Part shown: piece after piece, positions 35,930 through 45,605 of the stretch
Layout: each line of letters opens with the position of its first letter
Numbering within the stretch: position 1 is the first letter of the stretch
NCBI GenBank assembly: GCA_902825875.1
Contig: CADECP010000003.1
Coordinates: forward strand, 124,001 to 188,000
Source of the DNA: an uncultured Acidobacteriota bacterium
Lineage (GTDB): Bacteria > Acidobacteriota > Blastocatellia > RBC074
Length of the DNA stretch: 64,000 nucleotides
Direction: 5' to 3'
Position numbers and translations under genes: made by a program
The notes under the pieces: model-generated
The model's database searches: none
What the model saw: only the letters and a program-made list of their open reading frames with translations
Told to the model about the DNA's origin: nothing

Positions 35930-37017
35930 AAAAATGGCTCAGACTTATGTCAACGCAGCAAATTCATCGTCGAACGTTTCTTGCCCGGTTGAGCGCCGCC
36001 GGAGCCACACTGTTTTTTCAAAGTGGCCGCACCGCCAAACTGAATTCGCCAAATGGCCTGGCGCTCAACGGCAAAGGCGAGTTGTTCATCTCCGACATTG
36101 GCGCGCATCAAGTCTTCAAACTGGATTTGCGCGGACGGTTGAGCCTCATTGCCGGAACCGGTGAAGTCGGTTTTGCTGGCGACGGCGGCGCGGCGACAAA
36201 AGCCTTGCTTCACGCGCCACACGATTTGCTGTTCGACGCCGAAGGCAATTTGTTGATCGCCGACACTTACAATCAGCGAATTCGTCGCGTAGATCGGTCA
36301 GGAGTCATTTCCACCATCGTCGGAAACGGCAAGGCTGAATATGCAGGCGATGGCGGTGCGGCGACGGTGGCTGCGCTCAACAATCCGCAAAGCATGGCGT
36401 TTGACCGTGAAGGCCGGTTGCTGATTGCCGACACTTACAACCACGTCATTCGCCGCGTAGATCGCGGCGGCATGATTTCGACCATCGCCGGAACCGTTCC
36501 CGGTCACGGCGGCGACGGCGGCGCAGCGACCAAAGCTCAGATCAATTTGACGATGGCGGTGGCGGTCGCCGGCGACGGCAGCATTTTCATCAGCGACGCG
36601 GCTAACAGTCGCATTCGGCAGGTTTCACTCAACGGCGCAATTCAAACCATTGCCGGATTTGGCCCGGCGCAAGATACCTACGGCGGAGGCTTTTCGGGTG
36701 ATGGCGGCCCGCCCGCAAAAGCCAAACTCTTTTCCGCCACCGATTTGAAGTTTGATGCCGCAGGCAATTTGTATATCTGCGACAGCGGCAATCATCGCAT
36801 TCGCGTCATTCGCAACGGCGTGATAACGACAGTTGCCGGTTCTGGCCGACAAGACGCTGGCGGCGTCGGCGGCGAAGCGATTAAAGCCGGATTGAACACT
36901 CCGCAGAAAATCGCTGTTGCCAAAGACGGCGGCATCTTCATCGCCGACCGCGCCAATCGTCGAATTTGCAAAGTGGACGCGCGCGGCATGCTCACCACGA
37001 TTTTGAAATCCGAGTGA
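35926..37017 (+). CDS. NHL-repeat propeller protein with Tat signal
   Basis: 363 residues from TTG 35926, which overlaps the previous stop (TTGA) and has AAGGA eight bases upstream; ATG 35947 is the alternative. The N-terminus HRRTFLARLSAAGATLFF is a twin-arginine signal. The mature protein is six NHL repeats forming a beta-propeller, each with a strand such as GLALNGKGELFISDIGAHQVFKLD (in part), FDAEGNLLIADTYNQRIRRV, FDREGRLLIADTYNHVIRRV and FDAAGNLYICDSGNHRIRVI, alternating with STIVGNG/STIAGT turns. Translational coupling to DUF1501 suggests a shared complex. Binding partner unknown. Confidence 0.9.
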   Translation: MKKWLRLMSTQQIHRRTFLARLSAAGATLFFQSGRTAKLNSPNGLALNGKGELFISDIGAHQVFKLDLRGRLSLIAGTGEVGFAGDGGAATKALLHAPHDLLFDAEGNLLIADTYNQRIRRVDRSGVISTIVGNGKAEYAGDGGAATVAALNNPQSMAFDREGRLLIADTYNHVIRRVDRGGMISTIAGTVPGHGGDGGAATKAQINLTMAVAVAGDGSIFISDAANSRIRQVSLNGAIQTIAGFGPAQDTYGGGFSGDGGPPAKAKLFSATDLKFDAAGNLYICDSGNHRIRVIRNGVITTVAGSGRQDAGGVGGEAIKAGLNTPQKIAVAKDGGIFIADRANRRICKVDARGMLTTILKSE

Positions 37018-37035
37018 CAATTCTCAGGAGGCAAA

Positions 37036-38913
37036 ATGCAACACAAGCATTTCATCAAAGCGGCTTTCTTTTTGGCCTTTTTGGCATGGGTCGCTGTCGC
37101 AGTTCAGTTCGGCACTGCTTCGTTGCAAGCGCAGAAACCGGCTTCTGGCAAAGACAAATTCCCCGACCAGCATGCTGGCGAGCCAGGCAGTCCCACGCGC
37201 CCCGACAAACAGGTCAGCGATCTGACGCGCAATGTGACTGCAAAACTGCCGCAGCTCGGCTCCAGCGATCAAAAGGTCGTCGTCCGAAATCTGATTGACC
37301 AACATCTGTTCGCCGCAATGAAAGCCGATGGCGTGCCGCACGCTCCGCTGACAAACGATTACGAATTTTGCCGCCGAGTTTATCTTGATCTGATTGGCCG
37401 CATTCCTACGCCGGAACAGCTTCAAGCCTTCGTCAGCAACAAATCCGCAGACAAGCGCGAACGATTGATTGACACGTTGATTGACAGCGAAGAGTGGGTG
37501 CAGCAGTGGGGATACTGGTTCGGCGATTTGTTTCGCGTTTGCGGCAACCGCATCGGCAATCCTACGCTGAAACATTTCGACGCCTGGATTCGCCAGTCGT
37601 TGCGCACAGACAAACCTTACGACCGATTCGTGACGGAAATGCTGACGGCCAACGCGCCGAACACCAACTGGATGCCGGACGCCGCCGCCAGCGGATTTTT
37701 GACTCGATGGCACGTCACGGGCGTGACGATGTATCACGACAATTACGAAGACACAGCGGACGAAATCATAGTCAACGCTTCGCGGATTTTTCTGGGCATC
37801 AATTACCAGTGTATTTCGTGTCACGGCGGCAAAGGCTTTTTGGAAAAAGTCAGCCTGGATTTGACCGGCAAGAAGCGCAGCGATTTTTGGGCGATGGGCG
37901 CTTTCTTCGGCAAAACGCGCGTGCGAGTCGTCACCTACCAGGATCGTTACACCGTCACCGAAGACGGCACTGGTTACGACACCAAAGCCACCAGCATGGT
38001 TCGATTGCAACGCGATGGCAGCGGCACAATTCAACCAGCGTTTATCCTGACCGGCGAAAAAGCCGACACGACCAAACCTCTGCGCCAGCAGTTCGCGCGA
38101 ATGCTGACCACGAATCCGCAATTCGCCCGCGCGACAGTCAACCTGGTTTGGAAACAATTTTTCGGACTCGGCATCGTTGACCCTGTGGATTCCTTCGATA
38201 TGGCAAGGCAAGACCCGCGAGCCAAATTGCCTGAACCCTGGACGTGCCAACCGACGAATGATGATTTGCTGAACGCGCTGGCGGGCGATTTCATCAAGAA
38301 CAAATTCAGTTTGAAACAGTTGATGCGGACGATGGCTAAATCATCGGCTTATCAATTGTCGTCGCGGTTCGATGGCGATTGGAAAGAAAGCTTCACGCCG
38401 TATTTCGCTCGGCATTACGTTCGCCAGATGACTGCTGAGCAATTGCACGATTCGATTTGTCTGGCGACCGAAGTCTTTGGCGATTACAAACGCCGCGACT
38501 GGACTTACGAAACGCCAATCGCTCCGGTGAAGTTTTGGACGGAAGCCTCTTCGCCCGAAGACATAGGTAACGGCGAAGCGAAAGGCTTCCTGCGAACCTT
38601 CGGCCAGGCCAACCGCGAACAGTTCGACCGTCAGCCAGGCGGTTCCGTTCTTCAGGCGATGTCGTTGATGAACAATCCGTTTGTCACTCGCCGAGTTCAA
38701 GCGGCAAACAACAGCCGCGTCGAACAACTGGTGAAGTCGGCAAAATCGAACGCGGAAATTATTGATGAGTTGTATTTGGCTACGCTGTCGCGGCATCCGC
38801 TGCCGCAGGAAAAACAGCTTGCGCTGTCGTGGCTGGATCAAGACCGCAAGCAAGGCGCTGAGGATTTGCACTGGAGCCTGCTGAACAAACTCGATTTCGT
38901 CTTTAACTATTAA
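37036..38913 (+). CDS. DUF1549/DUF1553 cytochrome-type protein (second copy)
   Basis: 625 residues. Signal segment residues 7-30, then DUF1549 (FCRRVYLDLIGRIPTPEQL; WVQQWGYWFGDLFRV) with one heme motif CISCHGGKGF near residue 260, and DUF1553 (ARATVNLVWKQFFGLGIVDPVDSFD; RLDFV-type end seen as LLNKLDFVFNY). Unlike the 30421 protein it lacks the N-terminal planctomycete cytochrome domain, so it is shorter by about 350 residues. GGAGG precedes the ATG. Its stop overlaps the tail of the opposite-strand DUF1501 gene by four bases, a tail-to-tail arrangement; in many genomes this pair is co-directional. Confidence 0.9.
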   Translation: MQHKHFIKAAFFLAFLAWVAVAVQFGTASLQAQKPASGKDKFPDQHAGEPGSPTRPDKQVSDLTRNVTAKLPQLGSSDQKVVVRNLIDQHLFAAMKADGVPHAPLTNDYEFCRRVYLDLIGRIPTPEQLQAFVSNKSADKRERLIDTLIDSEEWVQQWGYWFGDLFRVCGNRIGNPTLKHFDAWIRQSLRTDKPYDRFVTEMLTANAPNTNWMPDAAASGFLTRWHVTGVTMYHDNYEDTADEIIVNASRIFLGINYQCISCHGGKGFLEKVSLDLTGKKRSDFWAMGAFFGKTRVRVVTYQDRYTVTEDGTGYDTKATSMVRLQRDGSGTIQPAFILTGEKADTTKPLRQQFARMLTTNPQFARATVNLVWKQFFGLGIVDPVDSFDMARQDPRAKLPEPWTCQPTNDDLLNALAGDFIKNKFSLKQLMRTMAKSSAYQLSSRFDGDWKESFTPYFARHYVRQMTAEQLHDSICLATEVFGDYKRRDWTYETPIAPVKFWTEASSPEDIGNGEAKGFLRTFGQANREQFDRQPGGSVLQAMSLMNNPFVTRRVQAANNSRVEQLVKSAKSNAEIIDELYLATLSRHPLPQEKQLALSWLDQDRKQGAEDLHWSLLNKLDFVFNY

Positions 38914-40313
38914 CCGAACAGTTCCTGCACCGGTTTGAAACCGACGTACTTCGTTCCCGAAGCCGGTTCGACGTAATGAAACGATCGGCCAGATGGCGTG
39001 TTATCAATCGTCTTTGTCCAATCAATGCCCATCGCCGAATAGATCGTGCAGGCAATGTCTTCCATATAAATCGGTCGTTTGGCTGACCAACCGAAATCCA
39101 CAATCTTGCCGCCGGCGTCGTCGGTTTTGCCGATGACTTGACCACGACGAATGCCTCCGCCGGCCAACATTCCACAACTGACCTGCATGTAATGTTCGCG
39201 CCCCAACCGAGTCTCGCTGATCGCGCCGGTCGTCCGGCCAAATTCGCTCATCGCCACGACCAGAGTTTCATCCAGCAAGGTTTTGCCCGGAGTATGTTTG
39301 GACGACGTGCTGTCTAAATCTTTAATCAGCGCGGTGAAAGCGGCATTGAGTTCGCGCGCCAGCACGGCGTGGTTGCGCGAACCTTCTTTGTAAATGTTTC
39401 CGTGATGATCCCAACCGCCATGGCTGGCCATAATGAATCGAGTTCCGGCGTCGGCTTGAAACAGGTTGCGAGCCAGCGCCAGGGAATTGCCTATGCCGCT
39501 GTTGCCATAACGTTTTTTGTCTTCGTCGCTGAGCGTGAAAATTTTCGGCACGCGCGGATCGTTCATAATCGCCCAGGCTCCGCGATAGTATTCGTGGTAA
39601 TCGCCGAAGCTGCGATCCACAATGCCTTCACCGCTTTTGCCGCCGCGAAGCGTATTATCCAGTTGCTGCAATCGTTCCCATCGCCGCTGCATCGTCGCTT
39701 CCATTCCTTTTTGCGGCGACAGATTCGGCGGATCGTTGCCGACCGACAAACTCATCGGCCCGAACTCTGCGGACAAAAAACCGTTGTTAATCAACCCAGC
39801 CTGATTGCCGGCCATATTCATGACAATGAACGGCGGCAACGAATCGCTGGCTTTTCGTTGACTGGCCAGTTCGGAACAAACCACAGCTCCGATGGAAGGC
39901 ACTTCTTTTGACAAAGCCAGATTCAGCGGATGCCCGGTTTGGATGTAATACTGCGCTCGCCCGTGAACCACGTCCCAAGCCGCCATCGAACGCACGACAG
40001 TGATTTTGTCGAGCACCGTGGGCAAGTTCGGCATGACTCCAAGCGGCAGTTTCAAATCTCCAACGCTGCGAATGTCGAAATACTTCGGAGTCCACTCGCC
40101 CTCTTTGGCATCCAGAGTGTCTATCTGGCTCATGCCGCCATCAATGTTGATGAACAACACCTGCCGAGCCGTCGCCATCGGCTTCGCGTTTTGCGAAGCT
40201 CGCACGTTCAACGGGCGAAAGGCGTTCAGGTAGCCGCCAACTAAGCTAAGGCCGCCAACGCGCAACAGTTCGCGGCGGGCCAAAGAAGGAATGTTTCGTG
40301 GCGAGTTTTTCAT
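38910..40313 (-). CDS. DUF1501 protein with Tat signal, minus strand
   Basis: 467 residues. SLARRELLRVGGLSLVGGYL is a twin-arginine signal. The body is DUF1501: RQVLFINIDGGMSQIDTLD, IMASHGGWDHHGNIY for metal binding, and DETLVVAMSEFGRTTGAIS with GREHYMQ near the end. Only the last four bases overlap the 3' end of the DUF1549 gene on the other strand. It is the second of two DUF1501 genes in the window and about 35 residues shorter than the first. A member of the same extracellular or periplasmic systems; activity unknown. The upstream side (40314-40454) carries repeat copy 1 of the next cassette. Confidence 0.9.
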   Translation of the reverse strand: MKNSPRNIPSLARRELLRVGGLSLVGGYLNAFRPLNVRASQNAKPMATARQVLFINIDGGMSQIDTLDAKEGEWTPKYFDIRSVGDLKLPLGVMPNLPTVLDKITVVRSMAAWDVVHGRAQYYIQTGHPLNLALSKEVPSIGAVVCSELASQRKASDSLPPFIVMNMAGNQAGLINNGFLSAEFGPMSLSVGNDPPNLSPQKGMEATMQRRWERLQQLDNTLRGGKSGEGIVDRSFGDYHEYYRGAWAIMNDPRVPKIFTLSDEDKKRYGNSGIGNSLALARNLFQADAGTRFIMASHGGWDHHGNIYKEGSRNHAVLARELNAAFTALIKDLDSTSSKHTPGKTLLDETLVVAMSEFGRTTGAISETRLGREHYMQVSCGMLAGGGIRRGQVIGKTDDAGGKIVDFGWSAKRPIYMEDIACTIYSAMGIDWTKTIDNTPSGRSFHYVEPASGTKYVGFKPVQELFG

Positions 40314-40341
40314 TGTCGAATAATCCTCTCGGTTCGTAGCA

Positions 40342-40432
40342 TCTTCGTCCCAGCGGGACGGTTGAATTTAGCCCGGCAATTTATTGCCGGGATTGGCGAA
40401 GAATTCATCCGCGTCCCGTCGGGACGCTTGAA
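40342..40432. repeat. Inverted repeat copy 1 flanking the 139-residue gene
   Basis: 91 bases containing two palindromes, CGTCCCAGCGGGACG and CCCGGCAATTTATTGCCGGG. It is the reverse complement of 40910-41000 with six differences over 91 bases. Together the copies bracket a single gene. Confidence 0.85.
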
Positions 40433-40454
40433 ATTTGGTTAGGCCGCTTACGTC

Positions 40455-40874
40455 TTATGCCTCTTTCCACTGCCGATGAAAGATGAAATCCCGCAGGGCA
40501 ATATAGCTCTTTGTATTCGGCAGCAATATCGAAGGTATGTCGAAACTGCGCTCATCAGTGGCGATACAAAGAACAGCAGTAAAGGGCAGGCCAACTTCCC
40601 AGGCTCTGGTTATATCGGAATATGGAATCCGTGCCATGTGGAACTGGAGGAAACCAGTCGGAAGTAACAACTCATCAGTATCTAACTCAACGAAGCGTCG
40701 AAGAGCGAGACGGCGCACAATGGCCAACAATGCCATAACCATCAGTGTGCCTCCCAATACAAGACCAACTGGAAAAGGAAAGAGCGTTAGTACTGTGGCG
40801 CTCACTCCGATGAGGAATGCGATAAGCCGCCATTGAAGAGCGTAAGAATATCGGCGTGGTAAATCCATGTGCAT
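40455..40874 (-). CDS. Small membrane protein in a repeat-bounded cassette
   Basis: 139 residues. Two transmembrane helices (LIAFLIGVSATVLTLF and VGLVLGGTLMVMALLAIV, residues 15-50) with a short loop, then a soluble C-terminal domain of about 85 residues (FVELDTDELLLPTGFLQ; FTAVLCIATDERSFDIP) resembling a small PH-like domain of the kind found in bacterial membrane-anchored proteins, though no family was recognised. Codon use is less GC-biased than the neighbours. It is flanked closely on both sides by 91-base inverted repeats, with about 20-35 bases between gene and repeat. Function unknown. Confidence 0.6.
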   Translation of the reverse strand: MHMDLPRRYSYALQWRLIAFLIGVSATVLTLFPFPVGLVLGGTLMVMALLAIVRRLALRRFVELDTDELLLPTGFLQFHMARIPYSDITRAWEVGLPFTAVLCIATDERSFDIPSILLPNTKSYIALRDFIFHRQWKEA

Positions 40875-40909
40875 AATGCGGTTTAACTTGAATCTTTTGC
40901 CAGAACTGG

Positions 40910-41000
40910 TTCAAGCGTCCCTACAGGACGCGGAGGAATTCGTTGCCAATCCCGGCAATAAATTGCCGGGCTAAACTCAACCGTCCCGCTGGGACGAAGA
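40910..41000. repeat. Inverted repeat copy 2 flanking the 139-residue gene
   Basis: 91 bases, the reverse complement of 40342-40432 at about 93 percent identity, with the same two internal palindromes. The following 89 bases up to the large gene at 41090 show no further feature. Confidence 0.85.
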
Positions 41001-41089
41001 CGCTGTCAACCGAATAGCCTTTTATACCGCTGCCTAACGTCAGTTGTAAGCCAATCTGACGACGGCTGCTATTTGCCTTCGTTAGTCTC

Positions 41090-44000
41090 TCACCGAGAAT
41101 TGCTGCTGACCGGCGCGGCTGAACCTTGCAACACGCGCGGTTGATCCAAAACCCAGCGGCGAATGATTTGATAACCGCGCTCAGACGGCGTGTAGCGGCG
41201 ACCGCCTTGATGGCCGTCTTCTTTGCCGGTTTGAACGTTGAGTGGTTTGCGTAACAGTTTGCTGGTTTCAATGTCGGCGACGTTCACGCGTTCGCGCAGG
41301 ATCAAATAATTCTTCAGCATGTTTTGAACCGTCCAGAATCCATTGCCGTCCGGCCCGGCCAATTCCATCGAAGGCACTCGACCAGCGACTGCGTGGCACT
41401 TCATGCATGACATTTCGTCCATGCGCTGATTGCGGTTGAGTTCCGGCGCGACGTAATCGCTGAAGTATTTGAAGCTGGCGATGAACTGCGGCGACAGATT
41501 CTGATCTTTCAAACCAACTGCCAGCGGTTCTTTCTTGACGGCTTCCTGCAATTCGGCCAGCCAGGTTTGCTGGTCTGCGTATTTCAAGGCATTGCGAGCG
41601 GCGTTGTTCTTTTCGCTTTCCACCAGTTTCCGCAACGCAGCCTGCACTGTCGGGTCTTGACGAAGCGCGGTTGTGTTCGCCAATCGCAAGGCGATGTTCC
41701 GGCTCATGACCGGTGTCGTGGATTGCAGCATCTGCACGAACAGCTCGACGGCGCGAGCACGCGCGGCAGCCAGTTCCGGCGATAAACTTTGTTTCGCGCT
41801 TCCGTCAACTTCCGGTATGCCTTCGTCAAACGAAGCCACCCACGCGGCGCTAGGCAGCCAGAAATGCGCGGTCAGCGGATTCTTTGGCGCGCCAGGAACG
41901 AAGCGCAGCAGTTCCGGCGTATGCAAATCCGTGTTCGTCGCCAGCATCGCGCCCATTCGATCCGCCACGTACCAATCGGCGTCTGGCAATCCCATTGGAC
42001 GAACGGCGGCTTCGGCGGCGTCAATGATTTTCTTGAGTTCCGCCGCAGTCGGTTCCGCCGTGTGTTTTGGAATCAGCAAGCTGTAAAGCAGGTTGCGCTG
42101 TTCAGCAGTTTTCGGCACAGCCCACTTGGCGCGGCTGAACAAACGCAACACAGGTTGAGCCAGCGATTGGCGGCGGTCGTAATCCGGCGCGGCGCGGATG
42201 ATTTGTTCAACCAGCGGTTCGACCTTTTCCTGAACGGCGGGCAGAGTCACCGCGCTGGGATCGCTGACGGCTGCGGCGGCCAGCGTTCGCAAAACTTCCG
42301 GGCCGTGCGTTGAATAATCAATCACTTTGTCTTGCAGCGGTTGATAGGCGACGTTCGCTGCGCCTTCCATCACCAATCGCAGTTCGGGAATGTTTGCTGC
42401 ATCGGTCTTGCTCCACAGACGCAGCACGGCTTTGCCCATCATTTCGGTGCTGTTGGCGGTGATGTAACCCATCTGGCCTGGACCGCCATCGCCTCCGGCG
42501 GCGGCGTAAAACGTAGCCGAAATCGCCACCAGCCGACGCGCCAGCCGATCTTTCACCGCGTCAGTCAACGCAACGTCATCCAGTTTTTGTTCAAGCGTTT
42601 TGAACAGCGCGGCCAATTCTTTGTACTGGTGTTCGTCGCTGCCGTTGGCTTTGTGGCCGTTGACTACAAACAGCGCGTGGCTTTGGTAACGGAAGGAATT
42701 TTCAACCAGCGCGTTCGGTTCGGCGGCGAGCAGCTTGCGCGTCCAGCTTTGATTGATTGCCGCGCGAACGGGCTGATTCCAAATCCACCATTGCCAGGCC
42801 GCGCGCGCAGCCCAGGCGCGCACCGCCGGATGCTTGTCGTCGTTGATGGCGCGGTCGAGCAACGCCGTCAGCCGCACTTTGCTGAACGCCGGCTTCGGCA
42901 TCACGGCATCGGCGCGCATTCCCAAAGCCTTCGCAATGCTTTCGCGCGTTAAATCGTTACCGGTATCAAACGCTGTGAAGACCGCGCCAAAGCCTTTGTC
43001 ATCAAGCAGAGTTTGTTCCATCGCCCAACTTGCCGCGTCGCGCACCATCTTGACCGGATCGCCCATCAACTTCAGCAAAGTCGGAACTCCACGTTCGTCG
43101 TGAACTCCGCCCAAAGCCATCGCCGACCAAACGCGGACTTGCGCGCTGTTGTGAAGCGAAGCCTGAATCATCAAATCAATGAACGCCGGATTATCCGTGT
43201 GTGACAACGCCCGAACGCGGGCGATGGTCGCCAGCAGCGATTCGCCCGTGCGAGGCGTGAACTGCGCGCGTGTCGGTTTGACAGGCGTTTCAGGGTAAAG
43301 CCGCGACAGCGCATGCAGCGCATAGCTTGTCGTGACAAAACCGGTCAGCGCCGCTTTGTTCCAACGGCCATAAGGGTTTTGCATTTGCAGCAAAGCTTTG
43401 ACGCCGCGCGCCACCGCCGGATCGCTGTCGTTGTAACCCAGCGCGTGAAAGGCAATCAGCGCCAATGCCGTTGGAGCCGGATCGTATTCGCCGTTGGTTT
43501 TCCACTTCTCGCTTTCAGAATTGGCTGCTTTGCCGGGATCGAATCCCCACGAACCGTCACTGTTTTGAATCGCGCGCAGCCGCGCTTCGTCTTTCTTGAT
43601 CGTGTCGGCGATGCGTTCCAGCAGCTTCGCCGCTTCGTCGGCGGATTTCAGTTTGTAAGCGGGAAAGATTGCCGGCGGAAGCTCGACAGGCTTTCCGTCA
43701 TTAGAAGGAGTCGGCGTCGGCTGCGGTTTCGGGGCGGGCGGCAGCGTCGGGTAAATCGTCCGCGCCTTTTGATTCTGCGCGGCGTAATCCTGCGGGAAGT
43801 AGCGTTTGAAAAACTCTATCCGGTTCGACAAATCATCGCTGTAACGCGGCACAACGCCCAGCATCCGGTCGGCCTTTTCTTCCAGCGCAGCCAGATAACG
43901 CGGATGCTGGGTGCGATCCCAGGCCGTGCGCAAAATCTCTCCGGCGTAGTTGTAAACGATGGATTGACCGACGTTCGATCCGGGGCCGGCGGCGTTGATG

Positions 44001-45520
44001 CCGCTGGGATCTGCGGTTTGAATGGTGTGATTGGCGGCGCGAATCGCCTGCATCGAATGCAGTTTGCGCGCGCGCACGACTCGTTCCGCCGTGCAAACGT
44101 TGTGACCGGCGACGCGCGTTCCCGCTGGGCCGTCGCCCACGTCGAGCGGTGCCAGGCTGGTGTTGTTCGCGGCGTCTTTCAGGTAATTGGTCGGGCGCAG
44201 CGATTCGTACATCACATTCACCAGCCGCCGGAAGTTCTGTTTGTTTTCCAGCACGTAGCCGTTTTCCATAGGCCCCGCCGGCCCCCAAACGCCTGATTGC
44301 GTGTGACAGCTCATGCAATGCGTGCCCATCAGATTGCCCGTGTCGCGGATGCGGCGTTCGACCGAAGCTCCGCGCGGACGATTGGTCAGCCACGAATCCA
44401 CCTGCCCCAGGTGGTCATACATCGCCTGCCGCACGGCCATTCGCGGATCGTCGTAAGGCGCGGGTTTCAGCACGCGCAACTCCAATTCGTAACCCGGCGC
44501 GTTGGCTTCGGCGCACACAAAGTACGTTTTGCCAGGCTTCAGCACGCGAACGATGGCCGCGCGATGCTGTTCGTTTTGCTGATGCACGCGCTCGTTTTCG
44601 TTGCGGCCTTCGGTGTATTCGCCGAGCGCGCCGCTTTCATCCAATGCATAAAACCGCAATTGCGCCGCCAGCGTGTGATCGGGAATCGCCAGATTCGCGG
44701 TCAACAATCGCGGTTCCTTGCCGTTGAACTTCAACCGAAACCAATCGTCGCCGGATTTGCCGACGCGACCATTGTCGAAATATTCGATGTCGTCCGTTCC
44801 GCCGTTGATGCGAACGGCTTGAATGCCGTCACCTTCGGGCAGCGTGATTTCCTGAGCCAGTTCCGGCGTGTCGTTCGGTTCGGATTCCACATACGCGCCA
44901 ACTTTCGCGGCATCTTTCAAATCCAGCGGCTGAATCGCCACCGTCAACGGCACGGTTTTGCCCGCAGGCCACGGAGTTTTGTCGGGGAAGGTCACGGCCA
45001 GCGGCGCAATGCCGTCTTCGCGCCAACGCAGACTTTCCGGTTTGGCAAAGGTGGAAACTTCGTCTGTGATCAGCGCAATTTCCAAACGATAGAGTCCGGC
45101 GACTGGAGCGCGATAAACCGTGTAAACATCGCTGTCCAGCGCGTGCAAAACTTTTCGCCAATTCGCAGTTGGAGCCGTGTAAATGCCAAAGGCGTCTTCT
45201 TTGCGATTGGCAATCGTCGGCAATGCTTCTCCCGCGTCGGCTTTGTCCAATACCCAACGAACTCCGATGCGCCCGTGCTGCGGCAGCGAAGAAGGCGAAG
45301 GCAAACTGACCGATAGCTCGAACGCCTCGCCGCGTTTTAGTTGAAGCCGCTTTTCCCACAACGATTGAAACGACAGATTCAACTTGAACGGAGCCAAGCC
45401 GGTGACGGTTGTTTGGGCAACTCGGCTGGCCTGGCTGTTGTTCAACCAAAACAACGCGAAAAACAGAGTCAGACAAACGGCAAATAAAATTGCTCGACGA
45501 CGATTCGTGTACGGCTTCAT
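41090..45520 (-). CDS. Giant exported multidomain heme/toroid/HEAT protein
   Basis: 1476 residues. An N-terminal hydrophobic segment (residues 10-27) is followed by beta-rich domains, one resembling a bacterial pre-peptidase (PPC-like) domain near residues 215-300 (ESEPNDTPELAQEI; GDDWFRLKF). The first heme motif, CMSCH, lies near residue 400 in DTGNLMGTHCMSCHTQ. Residues about 640-790 are an alpha/alpha-toroid of the squalene-cyclase type (NSDGSWGFDPG; PAPTALALIAFHALGY; NPYGRWNKAALTGFVTTSYAL). HEAT-like helical repeats follow (VWSAMALGGVHDERGVPTLL) over roughly 790-1250. A second heme motif, CMKCH, is near residue 1372. The two hemes suggest a periplasmic electron-transfer function; the toroid may bind a lipid or polyisoprenoid, which is inference. 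Confidence 0.8.
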   Translation of the reverse strand: MKPYTNRRRAILFAVCLTLFFALFWLNNSQASRVAQTTVTGLAPFKLNLSFQSLWEKRLQLKRGEAFELSVSLPSPSSLPQHGRIGVRWVLDKADAGEALPTIANRKEDAFGIYTAPTANWRKVLHALDSDVYTVYRAPVAGLYRLEIALITDEVSTFAKPESLRWREDGIAPLAVTFPDKTPWPAGKTVPLTVAIQPLDLKDAAKVGAYVESEPNDTPELAQEITLPEGDGIQAVRINGGTDDIEYFDNGRVGKSGDDWFRLKFNGKEPRLLTANLAIPDHTLAAQLRFYALDESGALGEYTEGRNENERVHQQNEQHRAAIVRVLKPGKTYFVCAEANAPGYELELRVLKPAPYDDPRMAVRQAMYDHLGQVDSWLTNRPRGASVERRIRDTGNLMGTHCMSCHTQSGVWGPAGPMENGYVLENKQNFRRLVNVMYESLRPTNYLKDAANNTSLAPLDVGDGPAGTRVAGHNVCTAERVVRARKLHSMQAIRAANHTIQTADPSGINAAGPGSNVGQSIVYNYAGEILRTAWDRTQHPRYLAALEEKADRMLGVVPRYSDDLSNRIEFFKRYFPQDYAAQNQKARTIYPTLPPAPKPQPTPTPSNDGKPVELPPAIFPAYKLKSADEAAKLLERIADTIKKDEARLRAIQNSDGSWGFDPGKAANSESEKWKTNGEYDPAPTALALIAFHALGYNDSDPAVARGVKALLQMQNPYGRWNKAALTGFVTTSYALHALSRLYPETPVKPTRAQFTPRTGESLLATIARVRALSHTDNPAFIDLMIQASLHNSAQVRVWSAMALGGVHDERGVPTLLKLMGDPVKMVRDAASWAMEQTLLDDKGFGAVFTAFDTGNDLTRESIAKALGMRADAVMPKPAFSKVRLTALLDRAINDDKHPAVRAWAARAAWQWWIWNQPVRAAINQSWTRKLLAAEPNALVENSFRYQSHALFVVNGHKANGSDEHQYKELAALFKTLEQKLDDVALTDAVKDRLARRLVAISATFYAAAGGDGGPGQMGYITANSTEMMGKAVLRLWSKTDAANIPELRLVMEGAANVAYQPLQDKVIDYSTHGPEVLRTLAAAAVSDPSAVTLPAVQEKVEPLVEQIIRAAPDYDRRQSLAQPVLRLFSRAKWAVPKTAEQRNLLYSLLIPKHTAEPTAAELKKIIDAAEAAVRPMGLPDADWYVADRMGAMLATNTDLHTPELLRFVPGAPKNPLTAHFWLPSAAWVASFDEGIPEVDGSAKQSLSPELAAARARAVELFVQMLQSTTPVMSRNIALRLANTTALRQDPTVQAALRKLVESEKNNAARNALKYADQQTWLAELQEAVKKEPLAVGLKDQNLSPQFIASFKYFSDYVAPELNRNQRMDEMSCMKCHAVAGRVPSMELAGPDGNGFWTVQNMLKNYLILRERVNVADIETSKLLRKPLNVQTGKEDGHQGGRRYTPSERGYQIIRRWVLDQPRVLQGSAAPVSSNSR

Positions 45521-45605
45521 GGTTTCCTCGCTTACGAAAGAGATGGTTTCGATGATTGAAGACTGCGTTGAGCGGAAGGTACAAAATTTTCGGCGTTTCG
45601 TCCAT

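Noticed and set aside
43313-45316. Long plus-strand frames inside the giant minus-strand gene
   Set aside because: Composition shadow; the minus-strand protein has two heme motifs and a recognisable toroid.
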